This document shows positions 1 through 8,396 of a DNA stretch of 36,983 nucleotides, in pieces. The translations under genes were made by a program, and so were the position numbers. This DNA comes from Oscillospiraceae bacterium Zagget6 (GTDB lineage Bacteria; Bacillota; Clostridia; Oscillospirales; Oscillospiraceae): contig MSHH01000009.1 of the NCBI GenBank assembly GCA_001941075.1, positions 1 to 36,983 of the forward strand, in the 5' to 3' direction. How positions within the stretch are numbered: position 1 is the stretch's first letter; every line of letters begins with the position of its first letter. Under the pieces are notes generated by a model that was not told the origin of the DNA, searched no databases, and saw nothing but the letters and a program-made list of their open reading frames with translations.

Positions 1-72
1 TCCGCCGGGACCCAGAGCGAGGACGCGCTTACCATGAAACAACTTTATCAGAAGAAGGTCGAACTACTATGA
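1..72 (+). CDS. C-terminal tail of an unidentified protein (partial)
   Basis: Frame 1 is open from the window edge to a TGA at 70-72 and encodes 23 residues ending KKVELL. The stop overlaps the ATG of the next gene as ATGA, the arrangement of a translationally coupled operon. That overlap is the main reason to believe it is a real gene end. Too little is visible to name the family. Confidence 0.5.
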   Translation, partial: SAGTQSEDALTMKQLYQKKVELL

Positions 73-1142
73 ATCATCTGCAAAAAATCGCGGCTCTGCT
101 GCCGGAATACGGGCTGGACGCTCTGGCCGTCACCAGCGAACCGGGGGAGTTTTACGCCGTGGGGTTCCACGGGGAGGGCCTGGCCCTGGTCACGTCGGCG
201 GGCAGCTATTACTCCACTGACTCCCGGTACATTGAGGCGGCCCAGAACCAAATCACCGGCTGCGAAATCCACATGATCCAGGGCGCGGGGGACTCCCACG
301 CGAAATGGGCGGGGGAGAAGTGCGCCGCTCTGGGCCTGCGTAAAGTCGGTGTGGAGGAGGACTATCTGAGCCTGGCCGACTTTGAGAAGCTGCAAGCGGC
401 GTTCCCCGCCGGGACGGAGTTCGTCCACGCCAGCGCCCTGCTCTCTCGGCTCCGGGCCAGCAAGGACGAGTGTGAGCTGGCCGTCATGGAGAAGGCCCAG
501 GAGATCACCGACCAGGCGTTTTCAGAAATCCTGGCCTACATCAAGCCCGGCGTCACCGAGAGCGAAATCGCGGCCCGGCTGACCTACCTGATGCAGTCCA
601 AGGGGGCCTCCCGGAACTCCTTCGACCCCATCGTGGCCTCCGGCCCCAACGGGTCCATGCCCCACGCCATTCCCGGCCTGAAACAGATTCAGGAGGGCGA
701 GTTCGTGACCATGGACTTCGGCTGTGTGTACGGCGGCTACTGCTCCGACATGACCCGCACCGTGGCGGTTGGCCAGCCCACCGAGGAAATGCGGCGGGTG
801 TACGACACCGTCCTCCAGGCCCAGCTGACGGGCATCGCCCTGGCAAAGCCCGGCGTCACCGGCGCGGCGGTCCACAACGGCGCGGTGGCGGTGCTGGACA
901 ACGCCGGATACGCCGGGAAGATGGGCCACGGTTTCGGCCACAGCCTGGGCATTGAGATTCACGAGAATCCCGGCTTCCGCCCTGCCAACAGCGACCCCAT
1001 GCCCCTGGGCGCGGTAGTCTCCGCCGAGCCGGGCATCTACCTGCCGGGGCAATTCGGTGTGCGCATCGAGGACGTGGTAGTACTCACCGAGGACGGCTGC
1101 CGGGTACTGACCCGGTCCCCCAAGGAACTGATTGTTTTGTAA
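69..1142 (+). CDS. Xaa-Pro aminopeptidase (M24B metallopeptidase)
   Basis: This 357-residue protein is a cytoplasmic peptidase that removes N-terminal residues preceding proline. It has an N-terminal creatinase-like domain (about 1-125) and a C-terminal pita-bread domain. The full dinuclear metal set is visible: D216 (MDFG), D227 (CSDMTR), H291 (GHGFGHSLG), E320 (AEPGIY) and E334 (RIEDVV). H199 in MPHA is the usual substrate-side histidine. Length is normal for the short bacterial form. The ATG overlaps the stop of the upstream gene, so it is probably coupled to it. In many Firmicutes this gene is followed by efp; here it is not. The exact subtype (PepP or PepQ-like) cannot be settled by eye. 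Confidence 0.93.
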   Translation: MNHLQKIAALLPEYGLDALAVTSEPGEFYAVGFHGEGLALVTSAGSYYSTDSRYIEAAQNQITGCEIHMIQGAGDSHAKWAGEKCAALGLRKVGVEEDYLSLADFEKLQAAFPAGTEFVHASALLSRLRASKDECELAVMEKAQEITDQAFSEILAYIKPGVTESEIAARLTYLMQSKGASRNSFDPIVASGPNGSMPHAIPGLKQIQEGEFVTMDFGCVYGGYCSDMTRTVAVGQPTEEMRRVYDTVLQAQLTGIALAKPGVTGAAVHNGAVAVLDNAGYAGKMGHGFGHSLGIEIHENPGFRPANSDPMPLGAVVSAEPGIYLPGQFGVRIEDVVVLTEDGCRVLTRSPKELIVL

Positions 1143-1205
1143 AAGGCGATTTTATCCAGTATGGGATAAGTTTTTTACGAAGAGCAGCCTTTTTGTAACT
1201 GACCG

Positions 1206-1304
1206 CCCCTCTTGCCGCCCCTGAGAGGGCAGGGAGGGGCAAAGCCCCGGAAGTGCCGCTTGACGGCGGAGGTGGCGCGGCGTAAGCCGCGACGGAGGGG
1301 TTTT
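1206..1304 (+). repeat. Extragenic palindromic repeat, copy 1
   Basis: The spacer after the peptidase contains a C/G-rich unit that recurs at 23390-23448. The best conserved part is 1271-1304, which includes the hairpin CGCGGC-gtaa-GCCGCG at 1277-1292 followed by GACGGAGGGGTTTT. Similarity continues weakly past it: TAGTCAGAAA at about 1328 recurs at about 23471. Copy 1 carries extra G/C-rich sequence (1221-1270) that copy 2 lacks. No open frame with a ribosome binding site lies here. Confidence 0.75.
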
Positions 1305-1381
1305 GCCTTAAAGCTGAGTAAAACGATAGTCAGAAATAACCATTTTAGCATGAATCCCCATTCTAACACAAAGGAGCGATT

Positions 1382-3070
1382 ATGAAACAGCTTTGGAAGC
1401 GGCTGCTGGCCGGGAGTATGGCAATTTGTATGGCGGGCATGTGCGTGGTCACGTCCTTCGCAGCCAGTGAGGAAGATATTGTACTGGAGACGGTGTTTGG
1501 CACCTCCGACGACTACGAAATTGCGGCCCAGGCCGTGGAGTCCCTGTTGGATGAGGAAGAAGAATCCGCCGAAACGGATGAGGAGGCCGCCAAAGAGGAC
1601 GAATCCCCCGCCGAGGAGGGTACCCAGGAGGACGATGAGCAGGAGGACCCGGAAGAATCCGAAGACCCAGAGGAATCTGAGGAGCCGACGACTTACGCGG
1701 CCATCGCCTGGCTGACCGGGGACGGCACTTATCAGGAATCCGCCTCCTACACCTACACCGGCGAGGCCATCTGCCCGGACTATCAGGTCACGGTGGACGG
1801 CGAGACGCTGGACACGGCGGCGCTGACAGAGCAGTGGTTTGCGGACGAGGAATACACCGAGCAGGCCGCAGAGCTGACCTTCACCGACTGTGGCACCTTC
1901 TATCTCCAGCTGACGGACGCAGAGGGCGCAGTCGTGGCCCGGGGCAGCTACGCCATCACCCCGGCGGAGCAGGAGATCACCGGCGTGGACACCACCAGCT
2001 ACAGCTTGAGCTGCAAGTCCTCCTTCCAGCTCTCTCCCGCCGCCCGGGGCAAGCTGAGCTACCAAAGTTCTGACTCCTCCGTGGTCACGGTGACCAGCGC
2101 GGGCAAATGCACCGTAGTCGGCGCAGGGACCGCCACCATTACCATCACCGCCGCCGCCACGCAAAATTATCAGGAGGCCACGGCGGAGGTCACGGTTACC
2201 GGCACCCGGCTGAGCCAGACCATCACCCTCACCAAGACCAGCTACACCAAGAAATACTCCAGCGGCGGCACCTTCTCCCTGGGGGCCAGCACCAGCGGCG
2301 ACGGCAAGCTGACCTATACCAGCAGCGACACCAGCGTGGTCAAGGTCAGTTCCTCCGGCAAATGCACCATGAAGGGAGTGGGGACCGCCACCATCACCGT
2401 CACTGCGGCCAAAACCAGCGTCTATAAGAAGGCCACCGCCACGGTGAAAATCACCGTCTACACCAAAGCCAAGACGCTGAGTTACTCCTCCTCGTATAAA
2501 AAGGGGAAATACTACAAGGCGTTGATGGCTTTGAAGCTGACTGGCGGCAAGCGCAGCAACATCGTCTCTATCGCCCTCTCCCAGCTGGGCTACCACGAGA
2601 GCAGCAGCAAGAGTAAGCTCTCCGGCACCTGCTCCGGTTCGGGCAACTGCACCGAGTATGGCCGCTACTACGGTATGACCCAGGCGGCCTGGTGCGCCAT
2701 GTTCGTCAGCTGGTGTGCCCGGGAAGCCGGGGTCAGCACCTCCGTCATTCCCAAGTACGCCGCCGTGCGGAATTACCACTCCTATTATAAGAAGAAAGGC
2801 CGATTCTACAGTTGGACCAAGGTCCGCAAAAAGAGCTATGTACCCCAGCAGGGCGACCTGATTCTTTACGCCAACGTGAAGGGCGGCACCGCCCACCACA
2901 TCGGCTACGTGGTCAGCGTCACCTACACCAGCAGCAAGGTGAAGATTGTCACCGTGGAGGGCAACTCCAGCGACCAGGTGCGCAAGAAAACCCTGACCCT
3001 GAAGCGCAGCAGCTCCAGCGGCAAAATCAACGGCCAGTACATCCTGGGCTTTGCCAAACCCAATTATTGA
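1382..3070 (+). CDS. Secreted CHAP-domain protein with acidic linker and Ig-like repeats
   Basis: This 562-residue protein is probably an exported cell-wall amidase or endopeptidase. Residues 1-27 are a signal peptide ending SFA-A. Residues about 57-102 are almost entirely Glu, Asp, Ser and Pro. Two related bacterial Ig-like (BIG2-type) repeats cover about 200-275 and 278-360; both contain Y-x-SSD-x-SVV followed by GKCT and GTATIT. The C-terminal 390-562 is a CHAP/NlpC-like fold with candidate catalytic C438 (AWCAMFVSW), H506 (HHIGYV) and E527/N528 (VEGNSS). The start is fixed by AAAGGAG 8 bases upstream. It is monocistronic: a promoter and terminator follow before the translation block. Autolysin or germination/daughter-separation roles are possible; substrate is unknown. 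Confidence 0.85.
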   Translation: MKQLWKRLLAGSMAICMAGMCVVTSFAASEEDIVLETVFGTSDDYEIAAQAVESLLDEEEESAETDEEAAKEDESPAEEGTQEDDEQEDPEESEDPEESEEPTTYAAIAWLTGDGTYQESASYTYTGEAICPDYQVTVDGETLDTAALTEQWFADEEYTEQAAELTFTDCGTFYLQLTDAEGAVVARGSYAITPAEQEITGVDTTSYSLSCKSSFQLSPAARGKLSYQSSDSSVVTVTSAGKCTVVGAGTATITITAAATQNYQEATAEVTVTGTRLSQTITLTKTSYTKKYSSGGTFSLGASTSGDGKLTYTSSDTSVVKVSSSGKCTMKGVGTATITVTAAKTSVYKKATATVKITVYTKAKTLSYSSSYKKGKYYKALMALKLTGGKRSNIVSIALSQLGYHESSSKSKLSGTCSGSGNCTEYGRYYGMTQAAWCAMFVSWCAREAGVSTSVIPKYAAVRNYHSYYKKKGRFYSWTKVRKKSYVPQQGDLILYANVKGGTAHHIGYVVSVTYTSSKVKIVTVEGNSSDQVRKKTLTLKRSSSSGKINGQYILGFAKPNY

Positions 3071-3071
3071 T

Positions 3072-3110
3072 GAGCTAATAGCCGTTAGCTATTAGCTGTT
3101 AGCCAGGCAC
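3072..3110. repeat. Tandem TTAGCTA-type short repeat at gene 3' end
   Basis: Units of 7-10 bases built on (T/C)TAGC follow directly after the CHAP gene stop. Read on the minus strand the block starts CAGTGCCTGGCTAACAGCTA, nearly the same as the plus-strand sequence at 9360-9380. Related blocks lie at 3651-3680, 12080-12110, 19557-19589 and 23290-23320. Confidence 0.7.
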
Positions 3111-3192
3111 TGCAAACCAAAAGCACAGAGCTTGAAAAAAGCGTCATTTGGGAACAAACCAGGAGGCCGCAAAAGGCGGCTTCCCCCGTGAG

Positions 3193-3240
3193 AAATGCCC
3201 GTTTCTCCGTGATTTTGACGGAAGGAAACGGGCATTTTTC
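3193..3240 (+). terminator. Intrinsic terminator after CHAP gene
   Basis: A perfect 13-bp stem pairs 3193-3205 (AAATGCCCGTTTC) with 3225-3237 and is followed by a T run. It lies between the CHAP gene and the promoter of the translation block and separates the two units. Confidence 0.85.
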
Positions 3241-3262
3241 GTGAAATCTGGAAAACTTTTTG

Positions 3263-3292
3263 TTGACGAACCGCCCGCGCAGATGGTATAAT
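3263..3292 (+). promoter_or_regulatory. Sigma-A promoter of the str block
   Basis: TTGACG (3263-3268) and TATAAT (3287-3292) are 18 bp apart. The expected start of transcription is near 3299. That makes the ATG at 3298 unusable and supports the TTG start at 3331 for the L7Ae-like gene. Confidence 0.85.
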
Positions 3293-3330
3293 GCGAAATG
3301 CACGGGTGCGCCAAAAGGAGGCGTTGCGGC

Positions 3331-3576
3331 TTGATTTCCCAGCTGGAAAACGGAAAAAAGGTTGTGGGAGTGAAGCAGACCAGAAAAGCCGTCCTCTCCG
3401 GGCGGGCGAAAGAGGTCTTTCTCGCCTGCGACGCGGACCCCGCCGTCACCGGCCCCGTGGAGGCCCTCTGCCGGGAGCAGAACGTTCCTTTGGAGAGCGG
3501 CGTCACCATGAAGGAGCTGGGCAGCCAGTGCGGGATCTCCGTGGGAGCCGCCGCCGCCGCGCTGCTGCGGGAGTGA
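3331..3576 (+). CDS. rplGB: L7Ae-like ribosomal protein (YbxF / RplGB family)
   Basis: This 81-residue RNA-binding protein belongs to the L7Ae/L30e family, which binds kink-turn RNA. The core GKKVVGVKQTRKAV and the downstream VFLACDADP match the family. Position just before rpsL-rpsG-fusA is the classical location of ybxF. TTG at 3331 is chosen because AAAGGAGG (3314-3321) lies 9 bases upstream and the resulting length matches homologues. An earlier ATG at 3298 coincides with the predicted transcription start. The rpoB-rpoC genes that usually precede it are absent from the window, and the gene has its own promoter. Confidence 0.88.
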   Translation: MISQLENGKKVVGVKQTRKAVLSGRAKEVFLACDADPAVTGPVEALCREQNVPLESGVTMKELGSQCGISVGAAAAALLRE

Positions 3577-3650
3577 ATCTCCCGGTATTTTTTCATTTTG
3601 ATGATCCTGTTTGTGTGATTCTTGCTGTTCGCTTTCGACTGGCAGCACCA

Positions 3651-3680
3651 AGCTAATAGCTAATAGCTAACAGCTCATTA
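3651..3680. repeat. Tandem AGCTAATAGC short repeat
   Basis: AGCTAATAGCTAATAGCTAA and flanking bases form a run of 7-bp units between the L7Ae-like gene and rpsL. It is in inverted orientation to the block at 3072-3110, so the two blocks bracket the terminator, promoter and L7Ae-like gene. Confidence 0.65.
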
Positions 3681-3759
3681 ATTTGGTTTTAGCGGAATAA
3701 TTTACGGGTTATTCTGTTAAAATAGATTTTGATTTTTGGAAGAAAGGAGGAAACCATTT

Positions 3760-4182
3760 ATGCCTACTTTTAATCAGCTGGTTCGGAAAGGCCGTGAGAC
3801 CACCGTCTACAAGTCCACTTCCCCCGCGCTGCAAAAGGGCCGGAACACCCTCAAGGACCGCGAGACCGATCTGTCTTCTCCCCAGAAGAGAGGCGTCTGC
3901 ACCGCCGTGCGTACCGCCACTCCTAAGAAGCCCAACTCCGCTCTGCGGAAGATCGCCCGTGTTCGTCTGTCCAACGGCTATGAGGTCACTGCCTATATCC
4001 CCGGCGTCGGCCACAACCTGCAGGAGCACTCCGTCGTGATGATCCGCGGCGGCCGTGTCAAGGACCTTCCCGGTGTCCGTTACCACATCATCCGCGGCAC
4101 GCTGGATACCCAGGGCGTCACCGGTCGTATGCAGGCCCGTTCCAAGTACGGCGCCAAGCGGCCCAAGGCGAAGAAGAAGTAA
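3760..4182 (+). CDS. rpsL: 30S ribosomal protein S12
   Basis: This 140-residue protein sits at the 30S decoding centre. The family core is intact: [11 protein letters not shown] (54-64), [10 protein letters not shown] and [12 protein letters not shown]. The lysines that mutate to streptomycin resistance in other bacteria are wild type here (K56/K57 in PKKPNS, K101 in RVKDLPG). The N-terminal insertion seen in Bacillus S12 is present. The start has AAAGGAGG at 3743-3750, nine bases upstream. An upstream in-frame extension lacks a ribosome binding site and was rejected. It is the second gene of the str block. Confidence 0.98.
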   Translation: MPTFNQLVRKGRETTVYKSTSPALQKGRNTLKDRETDLSSPQKRGVCTAVRTATPKKPNSALRKIARVRLSNGYEVTAYIPGVGHNLQEHSVVMIRGGRVKDLPGVRYHIIRGTLDTQGVTGRMQARSKYGAKRPKAKKK

Positions 4183-4223
4183 TTCTCCCCGCCAAACTCT
4201 AATTTGTACTATTGCGCCTCGGC

Positions 4224-4311
4224 GCAAGGCACAACGCCTTGCCAAGACGTTTATTCATAGATATGGGTAAATCTCTGGCAGGCACGGGGCAAAGCAATTT
4301 GCCAGGCACGG
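4224..4311 (+). promoter_or_regulatory. Structured rpsL-rpsG intercistronic region
   Basis: The 190-base gap holds two hairpins: GCAAGGC-acaac-GCCTTGC (4224-4242) and GGCAAA-gcaa-TTTGCC (4288-4303). A 9-bp direct repeat CAGGCACGG flanks the second (4279-4287 and 4303-4311). In E. coli S7 represses translation by binding the equivalent gap. Whether this gap does the same is inference. Confidence 0.45.
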
Positions 4312-4372
4312 AATCCGAACAGCGGGTTTCGAGTACCTATGAAATCATTCAAATATGAAGGAGGGAAGTAAA

Positions 4373-4843
4373 GTGCCCAGAAGAGGAAATGTACCCAAAC
4401 GGGAAATTCTCCCCGATCCCATTTATAACTCCGTCCTGGTGACCAAGCTGGTCAACAGCATCATGCTCGACGGCAAGAAGGGCGTCGCCCAGAAGGTCGT
4501 GTATGGCGCATTTGACATCGTCCAGGAAAAGACCGGTAAGGACGGTCTGGAGGTGTTCCAGGCGGCCATGGAAAACATCATGCCCACCCTGGAGTGCAAG
4601 AGCCGCCGTGTGGGTGGCGCCAACTACCAGGTGCCTATGGAGGTTCGTCCCGCCCGGCGTCAGACCCTGGGTCTGCGCTGGCTGACCCAGTACGCCCGCG
4701 CCCGCAGTGAGCGGACCATGAAGGAGCGGCTGGCCGGCGAGATCATGGACGCCGCCAACAACACCGGCAACGCCGTGAAGAAGCGCGAGGATGTCCACAA
4801 GATGGCCGAGGCGAACAAGGCCTTCGCTCACTTCCGCTGGTGA
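4373..4843 (+). CDS. rpsG: 30S ribosomal protein S7
   Basis: This 156-residue protein nucleates assembly of the 30S head on 16S r[38 protein letters not shown] and the [11 protein letters not shown] block identify it. GTG at 4373 is chosen because AAGGAGG (4358-4364) lies 8 bases upstream and the protein then has the standard 156 residues. The ATG at 4355 would overlap that ribosome binding site. It follows rpsL by about 190 bases, and fusA follows by 42. Confidence 0.98.
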   Translation: MPRRGNVPKREILPDPIYNSVLVTKLVNSIMLDGKKGVAQKVVYGAFDIVQEKTGKDGLEVFQAAMENIMPTLECKSRRVGGANYQVPMEVRPARRQTLGLRWLTQYARARSERTMKERLAGEIMDAANNTGNAVKKREDVHKMAEANKAFAHFRW

Positions 4844-4885
4844 CAGAACGCTTTTTTGTAAACGCTATTTGTAAGGAGCAAAGTT

Positions 4886-6967
4886 ATGCCTAGAAAAACA
4901 TCTCTGGAAAAAACCAGAAATATCGGCATCATGGCTCATATCGACGCAGGCAAGACCACGACAACTGAACGTATCTTGTATTACACTGGTGTAAACTACA
5001 AGATCGGCGAGGTCCATGAGGGCGCTGCCACCATGGACTGGATGGTTCAGGAGCAGGAGCGCGGCATCACCATCACGTCCGCCGCCACCACCTGCTTTTG
5101 GCGTGATCACCGGATCAACATCATCGACACCCCGGGTCACGTGGACTTCACTGTCGAGGTCGAACGCTCCCTGCGTGTGCTGGATGGCTCTGTGACCGTC
5201 CTGTGCGCCAAGGGCGGCGTGGAGCCTCAGTCTGAAACTGTGTGGCGCCAGGCCGACCACTATAAAGTTCCCCGCATGATCTACGTCAACAAGATGGACA
5301 TCATGGGCGCGAACTTCTACCACGTGCTGGACATGGTCCGCGACCGGCTGAAAGCCAACGCCGTGGCCATCCAGCTGCCCATCGGGGCTGAGGATTCCTT
5401 CCGGGGCATCATCGACCTGGTGGAGATGAAAGCCGACATCTATTACGACGCCATGGGCAAGGATATGCGCGTGGAAGAAATTCCCGAGGATATGCTGGAC
5501 CTGGCGAAAGAGTACCGGCAGAAAATGCTGGACAACATCGCCGATGTGGACGACGGCATCATGATGATGGTGCTGGAGGAGGAAGAGATTCCGACCGACA
5601 TGATCCGTGCGGCCATCCGCAAGGGCTGTATCGACAACGTCATCGTACCCGTGGTCTGCGGCACGTCCTACCGGAACAAGGGCGTTCAGAAGTTGCTGGA
5701 CGCTATCGTGGACTATATGCCTTCCCCCCTGGACGTTCCGCCTATCACCGGCGTGAACCCCAACACCGACGAAGAGGAAGAGCGTCCCGCTGACGACGAC
5801 GCGCCCTTCTCCGCCCTGGCGTTCAAGATCATGACCGACCCCTATGTGGGCCGCCTGACCTTCTTCCGGGTCTATTCCGGCCAGTTGGAGAGCGGTTCTT
5901 CCGTGATGAATTCCACCAAGAAGAAGCGCGAGCGCATTGGCCGCATCCTTCAGATGCACGCCAACCACCGGGAGGACATCAGCCACGTCTACTCCGGCGA
6001 CATCGCCGCCGCCGTGGGCCTGAAAAACACCACCACCGGCGACACCCTCTGCGTTGACAGCGCCCCCATCATCCTGGAGTCCATGGAGTTCCCCGAGCCT
6101 GTTATCCGGGTGGCCATCGAGCCGAAAACCAAGGCCGGTCAGGAAAAGATGACCGTCGCCCTGATTAAGCTGGCCGAGGAGGACCCCACCTTCAAGACCT
6201 ACACCGATGAGGAGACGGGTCAGACCATCATCGCCGGTATGGGTGAGCTGCATTTGCAGATCATCGTGGACCGCCTGCTCCGTGAATTCAAGGTAGAGGC
6301 CAACGTGGGCGCGCCCCAGGTGGCCTACAAGGAGACCATTCGCAAGAAGTGGGACCAGGACACCAAGTACAAGCGGCAGAGCGGCGGCAGCGGCCAGTAT
6401 GGTCACGTCAAGATCATCATCGAACCCAACGAGTCCGGCAAGGGCTACGAGTTCGTCAACGCCGTCGTGGGCGGCGCCATCCCCAAGGAGTTCATCCCCG
6501 CCGTGGATACCGGTATTCAGGGTGCGATGCAGGCCGGCGTGCTGGCCGGCTACCCCGTGGTCGATGTCAAGGTCACGCTGTACGATGGCTCTTACCACGA
6601 GGTTGACTCCTCTGAAATGGCCTTCCGCATCGCCGGTTCTATGGCCTTCAAGGAGGCCATGCGCAACGCCGACCCGGTGCTGATGGAGCCCATCATGAAG
6701 GTCTCCGTCATCGTCCCCGACGACTATATGGGCGACGTGATCGGCGACCTGAACGGCCGCCGGGGTCAGATCCAGGGTATGGAGCCGCGCAACGGCGCCA
6801 CCCAGATCGACGCTTTTGTGCCGCTGAGCAACATGTTCGGCTACGCCACCGACCTGCGGTCCCGCACCCAGGGCCGCGGCCAGTACACCATGGAGCCCAG
6901 TCACTACGAGGAGATCCCCAAGTCCATCGCGGAGAAAGTCATCTCCGGGCGGAACAAGCGGGGCTAA
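4886..6967 (+). CDS. fusA: Translation elongation factor G
   Basis: This 693-residue GTPase drives ribosomal translocation. GTP-binding motifs are AHIDAGKT (17-24), the [11 protein letters not shown] switch, DTPGH (81-85) and NKMD (135-138), followed by the usual domains II-V. Length and motifs are those of canonical EF-G rather than the ribosome-protection proteins such as TetM. The ATG has AAGGAGC upstream. It is the last gene of the rplGB-rpsL-rpsG-fusA unit. Confidence 0.98.
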   Translation: MPRKTSLEKTRNIGIMAHIDAGKTTTTERILYYTGVNYKIGEVHEGAATMDWMVQEQERGITITSAATTCFWRDHRINIIDTPGHVDFTVEVERSLRVLDGSVTVLCAKGGVEPQSETVWRQADHYKVPRMIYVNKMDIMGANFYHVLDMVRDRLKANAVAIQLPIGAEDSFRGIIDLVEMKADIYYDAMGKDMRVEEIPEDMLDLAKEYRQKMLDNIADVDDGIMMMVLEEEEIPTDMIRAAIRKGCIDNVIVPVVCGTSYRNKGVQKLLDAIVDYMPSPLDVPPITGVNPNTDEEEERPADDDAPFSALAFKIMTDPYVGRLTFFRVYSGQLESGSSVMNSTKKKRERIGRILQMHANHREDISHVYSGDIAAAVGLKNTTTGDTLCVDSAPIILESMEFPEPVIRVAIEPKTKAGQEKMTVALIKLAEEDPTFKTYTDEETGQTIIAGMGELHLQIIVDRLLREFKVEANVGAPQVAYKETIRKKWDQDTKYKRQSGGSGQYGHVKIIIEPNESGKGYEFVNAVVGGAIPKEFIPAVDTGIQGAMQAGVLAGYPVVDVKVTLYDGSYHEVDSSEMAFRIAGSMAFKEAMRNADPVLMEPIMKVSVIVPDDYMGDVIGDLNGRRGQIQGMEPRNGATQIDAFVPLSNMFGYATDLRSRTQGRGQYTMEPSHYEEIPKSIAEKVISGRNKRG

Positions 6968-6989
6968 AATCTCAGATTTTCGCTAAAAA

Positions 6990-7027
6990 GCCTATTGCAT
7001 TTTGCCGGATAGTAAGATACAATAGGC
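6990..7027 (+). promoter_or_regulatory. tuf promoter with overlapping inverted repeat
   Basis: TTGCAT (6995-7000) and TACAAT (7018-7023) are 17 bp apart, giving tuf its own promoter. A perfect inverted repeat GCCTATTG (6990-6997) and CAATAGGC (7020-7027) overlaps both promoter boxes. Confidence 0.75.
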
Positions 7028-7089
7028 CCATAGCGATGAAATTTCCAGCTTAAAACCTTTATTATCCCATTGTTTAGGAGGAACCTGAA

Positions 7090-8292
7090 ATGGCAAAACA
7101 GAAGTTTGACCGTTCTAAGCCCCATGTCAACATCGGCACCATCGGCCACGTTGACCACGGCAAGACCACCCTGACCGCTGCTATCACCAAGTACCTGGCT
7201 TTCTCTGGCAAGGCCAGCTACACGGACTATGCTTCCATTGATAAGGCTCCCGAGGAGAAGGCTCGTGGTATCACGATCAACACCGCTCACGTGGAGTATG
7301 AGACCGAGAACCGTCACTATGCCCACGTTGACTGCCCGGGCCATGCTGACTATATCAAGAACATGATCACCGGTGCTGCCCAGATGGACGGCGCTATCCT
7401 GGTCATCGCCGCCACCGACGGCGTTATGGCTCAGACCCGTGAGCACCTGCTGCTGGCCCGTCAGGTCGGCGTGCCCTATATCGTTGTTTTCCTGAACAAG
7501 TGCGATCAGGTTGACGACGAGGAGCTGCTGGAGCTGGTCGAGATGGAAGTCCGCGAGACCCTGGACTTCTACGAGTTCCCCGGCGACGACACCCCCATCG
7601 TCATGGGCTCCGCTCTGAACGCTCTGGTTTCCGAGTCCACCGATCCCGACGCTCCCGAGTATGCCTGCATCAAGGAACTGATGGACGCCGTTGACGACTA
7701 TATCCCCACCCCCGACCGTCTGTCCGACATGCCCTTCCTGATGCCCGTCGAGGACGTCTTCACCATCACCGGCCGCGGCACCGTGGCTACCGGTCGTGTG
7801 GAGCGCGGCGTTGTGAAGATGGGTGAGCAGGTCGATATCGTCGGCCTGGAGGAGGAGAAGAAGACCTCCGTCGTCACCGGTCTGGAAATGTTCCGCAAGA
7901 CCCTGGACTTCGCTCAGGCTGGCGACAACGTCGGCGTTCTGCTGCGCGGCATCGCCCGTACCGACATCGAGCGCGGCCAGGTCCTGTGCAAGCCCAACTC
8001 CATCCATCCCCACACCAAGTTCAAGGGCCAGGTTTACGTCCTGAAGAAGGACGAGGGCGGCCGTCACACCCCCTTCTTCAACAACTATCGCCCCCAGTTC
8101 TATTTCCGTACCACCGACGTGACCGGCGTCATCACTCTGCCTGAGGGCGTTGAGATGTGTATGCCCGGCGATAACGTCGATATGGACGTGGAGCTGATCA
8201 CCCCCATCGCCATTGAGAACGGCCTGCGTTTCGCTATCCGTGAGGGTGGCCGCACCGTGGGTTCCGGCGTTGTTATCGGCATCAACGAGTAA
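7090..8292 (+). CDS. tuf: Translation elongation factor Tu
   Basis: This 400-residue GTPase delivers aminoacyl-tRNA to the ribosome. Motifs include GHVDHGKTT (19-27), [14 protein letters not shown] and NKCDQ, followed by the two beta-barrel domains. Codons rich in CT-ending triplets stand out from neighbouring genes and fit very high expression. The ATG is preceded by TTTAGGAGGAA. Promoter and terminator make it a single-gene unit after fusA. Confidence 0.98.
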   Translation: MAKQKFDRSKPHVNIGTIGHVDHGKTTLTAAITKYLAFSGKASYTDYASIDKAPEEKARGITINTAHVEYETENRHYAHVDCPGHADYIKNMITGAAQMDGAILVIAATDGVMAQTREHLLLARQVGVPYIVVFLNKCDQVDDEELLELVEMEVRETLDFYEFPGDDTPIVMGSALNALVSESTDPDAPEYACIKELMDAVDDYIPTPDRLSDMPFLMPVEDVFTITGRGTVATGRVERGVVKMGEQVDIVGLEEEKKTSVVTGLEMFRKTLDFAQAGDNVGVLLRGIARTDIERGQVLCKPNSIHPHTKFKGQVYVLKKDEGGRHTPFFNNYRPQFYFRTTDVTGVITLPEGVEMCMPGDNVDMDVELITPIAIENGLRFAIREGGRTVGSGVVIGINE

Positions 8293-8321
8293 TTGTTGAC
8301 CCTTCATAAGTTCTGACCCAT

Positions 8322-8354
8322 TTGCCGGGGCTGGTTTCCAGCCCCGGCAATTTT
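8322..8354 (+). terminator. tuf terminator
   Basis: A perfect 13-bp stem, TTGCCGGGGCTGG (8322-8334) with 8338-8350, has a 3-base loop and is followed by TTTT. Confidence 0.93.
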
Positions 8355-8396
8355 CAAATCATCCGCACAACGCTCGAACGGAAAGGAGAGCTTGCT

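Noticed and set aside
3298-3330. ATG start for the L7Ae-like gene at 3298
   Set aside because: It falls at the predicted transcription start, has no ribosome binding site and would add 11 atypical residues; TTG 3331 has AAAGGAGG at ideal spacing.
3683-3723. Second promoter directly before rpsL
   Set aside because: A TAAAAT box is present at 3718-3723, but no -35 lies at a usable distance.
4865-6904. Long open frame antisense to fusA (679 codons)
   Set aside because: It mirrors the codon pattern of fusA, is rich in His/Gly/Val/Asp as antisense shadows are, and has no ribosome binding site. The same holds for the long antisense frames over tuf, oppA and the CHAP gene.
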